5,677 nucleotides of DNA from Bacillota bacterium (GTDB taxonomy: Bacteria; Bacillota; Clostridia; Lachnospirales; Lachnospiraceae): contig JAEWWQ010000130.1 of NCBI GenBank assembly GCA_023458855.1, forward strand, positions 1 to 5,677, given 5' to 3'. Every line of letters begins with the position of its first letter. Within the stretch, counting starts at the first letter, position 1. Positions 1 to 5,547 of the stretch are shown here, piece after piece. The notes beneath the pieces were generated by a model. The model was not told the DNA's origin, did not search any database, and was given only the letters and a program-made list of their open reading frames with translations. The translations under genes and the position numbers were made by a program.

Positions 1-815
1 TCGTTATGCTGTGTTTTTGCCGGAACACCAAGCTTCCACATCTCCAGATTCAGATCTTTCATGTAAGCACCGATACGTTCTCTGATAACACCAAAATAAT
101 GATCTTCTAATTCCTGTCCCTTTGGAGCCGGAGCACCGAATAAAGTACGGCCAGAAAAAATAATATCTTCTCTTTGTAAAGCTTTTTTTGCATCTACTAA
201 AAAGTATTCCTGTTCCGGTCCAACTGATGCCGTTACTTTTGATGCGCCTGCATTTCCAAATAAACGAACAATACGAAGTGCCTGCTCGCTTACTGCTTCC
301 ATCGATCTTAAAAGAGGGGTTTTCTTATCGAGTGCTTCTCCTTTGTATGAACAGAATGCGGTAGGAATGCAAAGGATAGGTCCTGTTGCTGCTTCTTTGA
401 TAAATGCCGGAGATGTAATATCCCAAGCTGTATATCCTCTGGCTTCAAATGTTGCCCTAAGTCCGCCTGAAGGGAAGGATGATGCATCAGGCTCACCCTT
501 AATCAGTTCTTTTCCCGAAAATTCCATAAGCATCGTACCATCTTCATTCGGGCTTGTAACAAATGAGTCATGTTTTTCTGCTGTAATACCTGTCAGTGGC
601 TGGAACCAGTGTGTATAGTGCGTAGCACCTTTTTCTACAGCCCAGTCTTTCATCGCTTTTGCCACAACATCGGCTGCTTCTAAAGAAAGTTCTCCGCCAC
701 AGTCCATCACTTTTTTAACTTCTGCAAATACTTTTTTCGGTAAACGTTCTCTCATTTTTTTAAGAGTAAATACATTTTCACCAAAGATTGCTTCCACGTT
801 TAACTTTTCACTCAT
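1..815 (-). CDS. glnN: Type III glutamine synthetase, N-terminal part (cut by window edge)
   Basis: ATP-dependent ligation of ammonia to glutamate, the main ammonium-assimilation step; a cytoplasmic enzyme. Reading the minus strand from the ATG at 815-813 gives 271 intact codons that run off base 1, ending K-T-Q-H-N. Family type III proteins are about 700 residues, so roughly the first 40% is present. Diagnostic stretches are THYTHWFQPLTG (65-76), FPSGGLRATFEARGYTAWD (114-132), the catalytic-core segment SVGPEQEYFLVD (197-208) and the start of the KTQHNE segment (267-271). These belong to the GlnN family and not to GlnA types I or II. AAAGGA at 831-826 lies 10 bases before the ATG and supports this start. 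A 294-base spacer separates it from the upstream trhP-like gene, with its own candidate promoters and a terminator-like hairpin. No frameshift is seen. Identity is very secure; only completeness is unknown. Confidence 0.95.
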   Translation of the reverse strand, partial: MSEKLNVEAIFGENVFTLKKMRERLPKKVFAEVKKVMDCGGELSLEAADVVAKAMKDWAVEKGATHYTHWFQPLTGITAEKHDSFVTSPNEDGTMLMEFSGKELIKGEPDASSFPSGGLRATFEARGYTAWDITSPAFIKEAATGPILCIPTAFCSYKGEALDKKTPLLRSMEAVSEQALRIVRLFGNAGASKVTASVGPEQEYFLVDAKKALQREDIIFSGRTLFGAPAPKGQELEDHYFGVIRERIGAYMKDLNLEMWKLGVPAKTQHN

Positions 816-825
816 CTTACTATCA

Positions 826-831
826 TCCTTT
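826..831 (-). promoter_or_regulatory. Ribosome binding site of glnN
   Basis: AAAGGA on the minus strand, 10 bases before the ATG at 815-813. It is a moderate Shine-Dalgarno match with slightly long spacing, and it lies downstream of the terminator-like hairpin, so it would be translated only from transcripts that pass or start after that hairpin. Confidence 0.6.
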
Positions 832-847
832 CACATTCTAGATACTT

Positions 848-869
848 GAACAAGGCGAACATTTTGTTC
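848..869 (-). repeat. GAACA/TGTTC repeat cluster in the glnN leader
   Basis: On the plus strand GAACAA (848-853), GAACA (857-861) and TGTTC (865-869) lie within 22 bases. The outer copies can pair as a 6 bp stem with a 10-base loop, or the inner two as a 5 bp stem with a 3-base loop, so the two folds exclude each other. The same half-sites recur at 928-941. This could be an operator or RNA structure between terminator and ribosome binding site; the repeats are short and chance is possible. Confidence 0.35.
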
Positions 870-888
870 TGAAACACAATATTTCCCT

Positions 889-934
889 AAAAAATGAGAA
901 AGGTGTCCCAAGGAAATAATTTTCTTGGAACACC
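889..934 (-). terminator. Intrinsic terminator or attenuator before glnN
   Basis: On the minus strand an 11 bp stem (arms 934-924 and 912-902, one G-U pair) is extended by a few A-T pairs inside. It is followed at 901-889 by a T-rich tail of three T, C, T, C, A and six T. This is the only convincing terminator in the window. It lies downstream of the trhP-like stop and of both candidate glnN promoters, and upstream of the glnN start. It may end the rnj-trhP transcript, act as an attenuator for glnN, or both. The hairpin is clear from sequence; the regulatory role is inference. Confidence 0.7.
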
Positions 935-941
935 ATTGTTC
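928..941 (-). promoter_or_regulatory. Hairpin overlapping the terminator (possible antiterminator)
   Basis: GAACA-CCAT-TGTTC on the plus strand forms a perfect 5 bp stem with a 4-base loop, and the same is true on the minus-strand RNA. It shares bases 928-934 with the first arm of the terminator stem, so the two structures cannot form together. It is much weaker than the terminator stem, so any switching would need a bound protein or ligand. This is a speculative role. Confidence 0.3.
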
Positions 942-970
942 GTCATATCTTATATTATTTATTTTATTCA

Positions 971-984
971 GAAGGTTTTCCTTC
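971..984 (-). other. Small perfect hairpin in glnN leader
   Basis: GAAGG-AAAA-CCTTC on the minus strand is a perfect 5 bp stem with a 4-base loop. It would sit at the extreme 5' end of an RNA started from the nearer candidate promoter (start near 987). Such a 5' stem could protect the transcript or form part of a leader fold. No known riboswitch class is recognised here. Confidence 0.35.
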
Positions 985-993
985 GTTTCCTAT

Positions 994-1022
994 AAGATAC
1001 ATTAATCAGTAAAAAAATGCAA
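994..1022 (-). promoter_or_regulatory. Candidate sigma-A promoter P2 for glnN
   Basis: Minus-strand TTGCAT (1022-1017) and TATCTT (999-994) are separated by 17 bases, a good vegetative match with optimal spacing. The predicted start near 987 gives a leader of about 170 bases containing the 5' hairpin and the terminator-like stem. No promoter of similar quality is seen between the terminator and glnN. Confidence 0.42.
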
Positions 1023-1032
1023 GTACTAATTC

Positions 1033-1052
1033 AAAAAAATTATTATTTTTTT
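1033..1052. repeat. A7/T7 inverted repeat
   Basis: Seven A plus T (1033-1040) face A plus seven T (1045-1052) with a 4-base gap, an 8 bp all-A-T inverted repeat between the two candidate promoters. It resembles a curved or UP-like A+T tract upstream of P2 more than a terminator, because the stem contains no G-C pair. Confidence 0.3.
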
Positions 1053-1068
1053 CGCATATAACGTTCGT

Positions 1069-1098
1069 ATTGTACAATGTAACAGTTTTGTACGTCAA
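1069..1098 (-). promoter_or_regulatory. Candidate sigma-A promoter P1 for glnN
   Basis: Minus-strand TTGACG (1098-1093) and TACAAT (1074-1069) are separated by 18 bases; each differs from consensus at one position. The -35 box begins 11 bases after the trhP-like stop codon. The predicted start near 1062 gives a leader of about 245 bases. Two TTGTAC copies on the plus strand (1070-1075 and 1088-1093) touch both promoter boxes, a possible regulator site. Confidence 0.55.
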
Positions 1099-1109
1099 TC
1101 CATTTTTTA

Positions 1110-2384
1110 TTATTTTGCACTTTTCACTCTTAATATATCAAATTTTTCCGCTTTCTCACTGAGCTCTACAAGCAGAACCTGTTTTGGATGAGGTGCACTT
1201 TCCACAGAAGTGCCTTCTTCATCATAAATAGCCCTTACCTCTGCAGGTATATTATCCCCATTTGGTTTCATTATCTCAATCCTGTCACCTACACAGAATT
1301 TATTCCTCTGTTCAATTTTTATGCGTCCCTTTTCCGTGACCTCACCTGCAATTCCTAAATATATATATTCATTTACATACGTATTATTATCATAAATCTG
1401 TGTGTTTTCATCCGGCTTTCCAAAATAGAATCCAGTTGTGAACTGGCGGTACGTACATTTTGCTATTTCTGATTGATACCATTCCATATTGGAACGGTAC
1501 TTTTCCTCCGATTCCAGATAATCATCAATTGCCTTCCGGTATGTCCTTGCCACTGTGGCCACATAAAGAGCCGTTTTCATACGTCCTTCTATCTTCAGAC
1601 TGTCAATTCCCGCGTCCAGGACTTCCGGAATGTATTCTATCATACACAGATCTTTGGAATTGAAAATAAACGTACCTCGTTCATTTTCATATACAGGCAT
1701 ATATTCATTCGGTCTTGTTTCCTCTACCACAGAATATTTCCATCTGCACGGATGCGTGCAGGCCCCCTGATTCGCATCCCTTCCCGTAAAGTAGTTACTG
1801 AGAAGGCATCTTCCCGAATAAGAGATACACATTGCCCCGTGAATAAAGCTTTCGATCTCCATTTTTTCAGGGATATGTTCCCTGATTTCCTTAATCTCGG
1901 CCAGGGATAATTCTCTTGCTGACACGACACGTGTCGCTCCCAGTCTTTCCCAGAAAAGGTAGGTTTCATAATTCGTATTATTCGCCTGCGTACTGATATG
2001 AATATCAATTTCAGGGCAGATTTCTTTTGCAATCGTAAACATTCCCGGATCTGATATAATAAGTGCATCAGGCTTTATTTCTTTTAGTTCCTTAAAGTAT
2101 TCTCGCGCTCCCGCAAGGTCACTGTTATGAGCAAGAATGTTCGCTGTAATATATACCTTCACACTATATTCATGCGCAAATGCTATTCCTTCTTTTATAT
2201 CTTCTATAGAGAAATTTTTGGCTTTCGCACGTAATCCAAAGGCCTCACCGCCTATGTATACAGCATCTGCTCCAAAGATAACTGCCGTTTTTAATACTTC
2301 CAGACTGCTCGCAGGTATCAGTAATTCAATTTTTCTTCCGTTTTTGCTCACTCTTTCAGTTCTCTGTTTTATCATATTTATCAC
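1110..2384 (-). CDS. trhP: TrhP-like tRNA 5-hydroxyuridine biosynthesis protein (U32 family)
   Basis: Predicted to act in prephenate-dependent hydroxylation of U34 in tRNA, giving 5-hydroxyuridine; the family is still widely labelled peptidase U32 or collagenase-like. The 424-residue protein matches the roughly 420-residue size of B. subtilis YrrO. It opens with the family N-terminus (ELLIPASSLEVLKTAV, then GADAVYIGG). It carries a perfect U32 signature, E-x-F-x2-G-A-M-C-x4-G-x-C-x-L-S (178-196). Cysteines 186, 193, 209, 213 and 247 include the expected iron-sulphur ligands. The last ~80 residues (from YLGIAGEV) form the U32 C-terminal domain. Start: GTG at 2384-2382, 6 bases after AGGAGG (2396-2391); ATG at 2375 (15 bases away) and GTG at 2429 are poorer. 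It follows the TrmR-like gene by 59 bases, as in yrrM-yrrN/O, which is the main reason for choosing tRNA modification over proteolysis. Only one U32 paralogue is present here, against two in B. subtilis. Confidence 0.85.
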   Translation of the reverse strand: MINMIKQRTERVSKNGRKIELLIPASSLEVLKTAVIFGADAVYIGGEAFGLRAKAKNFSIEDIKEGIAFAHEYSVKVYITANILAHNSDLAGAREYFKELKEIKPDALIISDPGMFTIAKEICPEIDIHISTQANNTNYETYLFWERLGATRVVSARELSLAEIKEIREHIPEKMEIESFIHGAMCISYSGRCLLSNYFTGRDANQGACTHPCRWKYSVVEETRPNEYMPVYENERGTFIFNSKDLCMIEYIPEVLDAGIDSLKIEGRMKTALYVATVARTYRKAIDDYLESEEKYRSNMEWYQSEIAKCTYRQFTTGFYFGKPDENTQIYDNNTYVNEYIYLGIAGEVTEKGRIKIEQRNKFCVGDRIEIMKPNGDNIPAEVRAIYDEEGTSVESAPHPKQVLLVELSEKAEKFDILRVKSAK

Positions 2385-2390
2385 ACCGCT

Positions 2391-2396
2391 CCTCCT
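2391..2396 (-). promoter_or_regulatory. Ribosome binding site deciding the trhP-like start
   Basis: Consensus AGGAGG on the minus strand, with GTG 6 bases and ATG 15 bases downstream in the same frame. The spacing favours the GTG at 2384. It lies inside the reading frame of the longest possible ORF (GTG at 2429), which argues against that longer form. Confidence 0.75.
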
Positions 2397-2403
2397 GCAG
2401 ATT

Positions 2404-2426
2404 ACTCCTGTTTCTATGACAGGAAT
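2404..2426 (-). other. Hairpin in the trmR-trhP spacer
   Basis: Arms 2426-2419 and 2411-2404 form an 8 bp stem (one G-U pair) with a 7-base loop, 8 bases before the AGGAGG of the trhP-like gene. There is no T tract, so it is not an intrinsic terminator. It may be an mRNA processing or stability element, or tune translation of the downstream gene. The related strings GATTACTCCTGT (2400-2411) and GATTACAGTCCTGT (2431-2444) suggest a small local duplication. Confidence 0.45.
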
Positions 2427-2443
2427 CACGGATTACAGTCCTG

Positions 2444-3085
2444 TCACTTTTTCACACTGATCGTCATACCATCGCCAACCGGAAGCACAGTTGTCTCTAA
2501 CAGATCGTTATGTGTCAGTTCATATAAATAATCTCTCATCCGTGAATGAATCGTTCTTTTTCTCCTTGGCACCGCATATCTTGATTGCAGAATTTCTCCA
2601 TCCTGCAATACATTATCCGATACGATAAGTCCCCCTCTTTCCAATAGCCTCATTACTTCCGGAAAAAAGATTATATACTGCCCTTTAGCAGCATCCATAA
2701 AGATAAAATCAAACGTTCCCTCCAATTGCTGCAGCACTTCCATTGCATCACCTTCTATCAGTGTAATGACATCTTCTTTTCCTGCTTTTGCAATATTAGC
2801 TCTTGCAACTGGTATTCTCTTTTCATATTTTTCTATTGTTGTAATCCGGCATCCCTCTGGCGCATATTCACTCATCAGTAATGCAGAAAATCCTACTGCC
2901 GTACCAACCTCGAGTATCTTTTGCGGTTTCTGCATCGCAAGCAGAAACTTCAAAAGACTCTGTGTGGATTTACGAACAATAGGAACGTTATCCTGCAGTG
3001 CCTTTTTTTCTATTTGATCTAAAAAAGGAGTATTTCCTCTGTCCAGGGAATCAATAAAGGTTCCCATTCGCTCATCTACTATCAT
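2444..3085 (-). CDS. trmR: TrmR-like tRNA 5-hydroxyuridine methyltransferase
   Basis: Class I SAM-dependent O-methyltransferase of the catechol/caffeoyl-CoA methyltransferase-like family, predicted to convert 5-hydroxyuridine 34 of tRNA to 5-methoxyuridine. At 213 residues it is close to B. subtilis YrrM/TrmR. SAM motif I is ILEVGTAVGFS (57-67), with a following acidic residue in TTIEKYE (82-88). Metal-ligand positions of the family are D131 in FMDAAKG and D157-N158 in VSDNVL. The basic stretch PRRKRTIHSR (173-182) could touch RNA. Its ATG overlaps the TGA of the upstream MltG-like gene as ATGA (3085-3082), which implies translational coupling; GAGG sits 4 bases before the ATG. The partner enzyme making its substrate, the TrhP-like protein, is the next gene. 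From sequence alone a small-molecule O-methyltransferase cannot be excluded; the gene order is the strongest support. Confidence 0.85.
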   Translation of the reverse strand: MIVDERMGTFIDSLDRGNTPFLDQIEKKALQDNVPIVRKSTQSLLKFLLAMQKPQKILEVGTAVGFSALLMSEYAPEGCRITTIEKYEKRIPVARANIAKAGKEDVITLIEGDAMEVLQQLEGTFDFIFMDAAKGQYIIFFPEVMRLLERGGLIVSDNVLQDGEILQSRYAVPRRKRTIHSRMRDYLYELTHNDLLETTVLPVGDGMTISVKK

Positions 3086-3477
3086 TCTGCCTCTTCCGTT
3101 TCGATAGAAGTCTCTTCCGATGCTCCCATAACCGCAAGCATCTCTTCTGCTGTCATGGAAGTATTCAACACATACACACCCGGTTGAATCATATCTTTAT
3201 ATTCGGACACTTTTTCTTGTATATAGAATAATTTTGCATCGGAGATCAATCCCTGCTTCTCCAACATTTTGCCGATATCCATGGTATTCATGTCGTCCGT
3301 GATTGCAACACTGATATCAGTTCCCGGTTCACCTGACATTGCCGGCTCTGCAAAGACCCGGTATCCAAAATCATACGCCGTGGTTGCAAACCGGAAAGCA
3401 AATGCAATAATTACTGCCAATACCGCAAATCGTATAATAGAACCAGCTATACTTACCGTTACGTTTTTTCCACTCAT
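3082..3477 (-). CDS. MltG/YceG-like membrane protein, LysM-like part only
   Basis: A 131-residue protein with one N-terminal membrane segment (about residues 9-31), a short linker, then a region like the LysM-like N-terminal domain of endolytic transglycosylase MltG (about 54-117; ...IGKMLEKQGLISDAKLFY... and IQPGVYVLNTSMTAEEMLAVM). It ends in an acidic tail (EETSIETEEAE). The catalytic YceG domain with its glutamate is absent, where full MltG proteins exceed 300 residues. This is not an obvious frameshift, because the next gene begins inside its stop codon. Start: ATG at 3477-3475 with GAGGAG (3491-3486) 8 bases upstream; a longer frame from 3513 overlaps the preceding gene and lacks such a site. 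It occupies the place of yrrL beside yrrM in B. subtilis. It probably binds or senses something at the cell wall, or is a reduced MltG partner, but activity as a transglycosylase is unlikely. Such proteins are often misnamed aminodeoxychorismate lyase. Confidence 0.75.
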   Translation of the reverse strand: MSGKNVTVSIAGSIIRFAVLAVIIAFAFRFATTAYDFGYRVFAEPAMSGEPGTDISVAITDDMNTMDIGKMLEKQGLISDAKLFYIQEKVSEYKDMIQPGVYVLNTSMTAEEMLAVMGASEETSIETEEAE

Positions 3478-3485
3478 AGTATACA

Positions 3486-3491
3486 CTCCTC
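3486..3491 (-). promoter_or_regulatory. Ribosome binding site of the MltG-like gene
   Basis: GAGGAG on the minus strand 8 bases before the ATG at 3477. It fixes the start of the MltG-like gene 12 codons inside the longest open frame. Confidence 0.7.
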
Positions 3492-3499
3492 GCCAAGTT

Positions 3500-3847
3500 C
3501 TAATCAAAGTCAACTCTTTCCGATATGCTTTGATAAACTTTCTGCATCATTCTGCAAAATTCAAGTTCTGCCGATAAAAAAGCATCCACCATCGGATCTG
3601 CTCTGAAAACTTCATATTCAGCTGCAAAAGCATCGGTCTTATCAAATAATTCTTCCGAATCAATGGTATTCTGGAGCTCAAAGTTCCTTATCCTGAACTC
3701 ATCGATTTTCTGCTTCAGTTCCGGTTCTTTTTTCACTTTCTCGGCCTGGAGCAGATAATTGCGATACACTTCTGTTTCTCTCACCTTTTCTGCAAAAGTA
3801 TCTATTTCTGCCTGTAGTTCCAATTCATTCACACTTAAAATCCTCAT
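3500..3847 (-). CDS. YlbF-family protein (YlbF/YmcA-like)
   Basis: A 115-residue, strongly helical and charged protein of the YlbF/YmcA (DUF964) family. In B. subtilis YlbF and YmcA form, with YaaT, the Y-complex that directs RNase Y and affects competence, sporulation and biofilm formation. The family core is visible from LQAEIDTFAEKVRETEVYRNY through EPELKQKIDEFRIRNFELQ to DPMVDAFLSAELEFCRMMQKVYQSI. Start: ATG at 3847-3845, 26 bases after the rnj stop; the resulting N-terminus resembles that of YlbF. A longer frame from GTG 3928 would overlap the conserved RNase J C-terminus by 55 bases and add 27 unrelated residues, so I reject it, although neither start has a strong ribosome binding site. 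It sits between rnj and the MltG-like gene. Its position suggests a role in RNA decay, which is inference; the exact partner is unknown. Confidence 0.8.
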   Translation of the reverse strand: MRILSVNELELQAEIDTFAEKVRETEVYRNYLLQAEKVKKEPELKQKIDEFRIRNFELQNTIDSEELFDKTDAFAAEYEVFRADPMVDAFLSAELEFCRMMQKVYQSISERVDFD

Positions 3848-3873
3848 ATCCCGGTATTCGTCAAATGCACAAA

Positions 3874-5547
3874 TTACACTTCCATAATAATTGGGAGTAT
3901 CATCGGACGTCTCTTTGTTCTCTTCCACAGGAATTCACTCAGAGAATCCTTTGTCATAGTCTTTATCTTGCCCCAATCGCTTACGTTCCTGCTCAGACAA
4001 CGTTCCAGCGCATCATTGACGACTCTTCTGGCTTCTTCCATCAGCTCATCGGATTCTCTTACATATACAAATCCCCTGGACACGATATCCGGTCCGCCAA
4101 CCAATGTATTGGATGCCTGGTCCAATGCAATCGCAACAATCAGTATACCATCTTCCGCAAGGTGCTGCCTGTCACGCAATACAATATTTCCAACATCGCC
4201 AACGCCAAGTCCATCTACTAATATTCCGCCTACCGGTACCTTTCCTGTTACAGCTGCTCCGTTATTATCTAATTCCAGAACGTCACCGGAACTTAATATA
4301 AATATATCGTCCTTGTCATACCCAAGATCCATGGCAATATTCGCCTGCGCCTTCAAGTGTTTGTATTCACCATGAACAGGAATCGCATACTTAGGCTGCG
4401 TTAAGGAATAAATTAATTTTATTTCCTCAGCACAGGCATGTCCGGATACATGTGCATCCTGAAATATAACATCTGCTCCTTTACGGAATAATTCATTAAT
4501 AACTTTTGTAACTGCTTTTTCATTTCCCGGAATTGGGTTAGAGGAAAAGATAACTGTATCACCTTGTCCAATTGTAACTTTTTTATGAATATTGCTGGCC
4601 ATACGGCTCAGGGCTGCCATACTTTCTCCCTGGCTTCCCGTTGTAATAATAACAGTCTTCGCCTTCGGATAATTTTTCAGCTGCTCAATATCAATCAGCG
4701 TATTTTCAGGAATATTCAGACATTCCAGTTTCTGGGCTGTATCAATGATATTAACCATACTTCGGCCTTCTACCACTACTTTTCGGCCAAATTTGTATGC
4801 CGAATTAATGATTTGCTGTACCCTGTCTACGTTGGAAGCAAATGTTGCGATAATAATTCTGGTATCCTTGTGTTCCTCAAATAAATTGTCAAAAATCTTG
4901 CCCAATGTCTTTTCTGATTGCGTAAAGCCGCGTCGTTCCGCATTGGTACTATCACACATCAGTGCAAGTACTCCTTTTTTGCCCAGATCTGCAAAGCGCT
5001 GCAGATCAATTGCATCTCCGAATACAGGTGTATAATCAACTTTAAAGTCACCCGTGTGTACCACAATCCCGGCTGGAGAGTAGATTGCAAGTGCTGCCGC
5101 ATCAACAATACTATGATTCGTCTTAATGAATTCAATTCTGAAACATCCCAGATTAATGATCTGTCCGAATTTTACCACTTTTCTTCGTACATTATTCGTA
5201 AGATTGTGTTCTTTTAATTTATTCTCTATAATACCCATCGTAAGTCTGGTCGCATAGATAGGAACGCTCATTTCCTTCAGTATATACGGGAGTGCTCCGA
5301 TATGATCTTCATGACCATGCGTAAACACAAATCCCTTTACCTTGTCAATATTATCTTTTAAATACGTAACATCCGGGATAACAAGATCAATCCCGAGCAT
5401 ATCATCGGCCGGGAAGCTAAGCCCGCAATCTACCACAACAATACTGTCCTCATATTCAAAGGCAGTAATGTTCATACCAATCTGTTCCAAACCTCCTAAC
5501 GGAATAACCTTCAGCTTAGAACCATTTTCATTTTTATTTTGTTTCAA
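3874..5547 (-). CDS. rnj: Ribonuclease J
   Basis: Metallo-beta-lactamase/beta-CASP ribonuclease with 5'-to-3' exonuclease and endonuclease activity in mRNA turnover and rRNA/RNA maturation; cytoplasmic. The 557 residues match the full family length (RNase J1 about 555). The zinc-binding motif is HGHEDH (77-82), with further ligands H145 (TNHSI), D167 (HTGDF) and H392 (PVHGEY); H370 in VSGHACAEE is the catalytic-region histidine. The beta-CASP domain lies between roughly 200 and 360 (MCDSTNAERRGFT, then IIIATFASNVDRVQ and ITTGSQGE). The C-terminal domain ends in the typical WKRTKRRPMILPIIMEV. Start: TTG at 5547-5545, 8 bases after a perfect AGGAGG and overlapping the fur stop as TTGA; no in-frame ATG is nearby, and family similarity begins at KLKVIPLGGLEQIG (11-24). 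All catalytic residues are present. Only one copy is visible, so J1 versus J2 cannot be assigned. Confidence 0.96.
   Translation of the reverse strand: MKQNKNENGSKLKVIPLGGLEQIGMNITAFEYEDSIVVVDCGLSFPADDMLGIDLVIPDVTYLKDNIDKVKGFVFTHGHEDHIGALPYILKEMSVPIYATRLTMGIIENKLKEHNLTNNVRRKVVKFGQIINLGCFRIEFIKTNHSIVDAAALAIYSPAGIVVHTGDFKVDYTPVFGDAIDLQRFADLGKKGVLALMCDSTNAERRGFTQSEKTLGKIFDNLFEEHKDTRIIIATFASNVDRVQQIINSAYKFGRKVVVEGRSMVNIIDTAQKLECLNIPENTLIDIEQLKNYPKAKTVIITTGSQGESMAALSRMASNIHKKVTIGQGDTVIFSSNPIPGNEKAVTKVINELFRKGADVIFQDAHVSGHACAEEIKLIYSLTQPKYAIPVHGEYKHLKAQANIAMDLGYDKDDIFILSSGDVLELDNNGAAVTGKVPVGGILVDGLGVGDVGNIVLRDRQHLAEDGILIVAIALDQASNTLVGGPDIVSRGFVYVRESDELMEEARRVVNDALERCLSRNVSDWGKIKTMTKDSLSEFLWKRTKRRPMILPIIMEV

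Noticed and set aside
308..618. Open frames on both strands within the glnN region
   Set aside because: They overlap the uninterrupted glutamine synthetase frame, which reads from 815 to the window edge with clear family motifs.
1033..1052. A7/T7 inverted repeat as a terminator for the trhP-like gene
   Set aside because: The stem has no G-C pairs and would be too weak; the hairpin at 902-934 is a far better terminator.
816..1109. Known riboswitch, T-box or ANTAR leader before glnN
   Set aside because: I could not find a T-box sequence, conserved riboswitch core or the paired hexaloop hairpins expected for ANTAR targets; a covariance-model search would settle it.
1473..1910. Plus-strand open frame of 145 codons inside the trhP-like gene
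   Set aside because: It lies antisense to a strongly conserved coding region and its translation resembles no family known to me; it is a shadow frame.
1724..2068. Minus-strand open frame of 114 codons in another frame of the trhP-like gene
   Set aside because: It is fully inside the U32 coding sequence, which carries a perfect family signature; its own translation is low-complexity and unrecognisable.
1110..2384. Annotation as a secreted or collagen-degrading U32 protease
   Set aside because: There is no signal peptide, the conserved residues are cysteines suited to an iron-sulphur cluster, and the neighbour is a TrmR-like methyltransferase, which points to tRNA modification.
3082..3477. 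MltG-like gene as a frameshifted pseudogene
   Set aside because: The next gene begins within its stop codon and no remaining catalytic-domain sequence is present in any frame downstream.
3848..3928. GTG 3928 start for the YlbF-family gene
   Set aside because: The extra 27 residues come from a second frame of the conserved RNase J C-terminus, lack family similarity and have no convincing ribosome binding site.
3874..5217. Several plus-strand open frames of 65-135 codons opposite rnj
   Set aside because: All are antisense to conserved RNase J coding sequence; none shows a recognisable domain.
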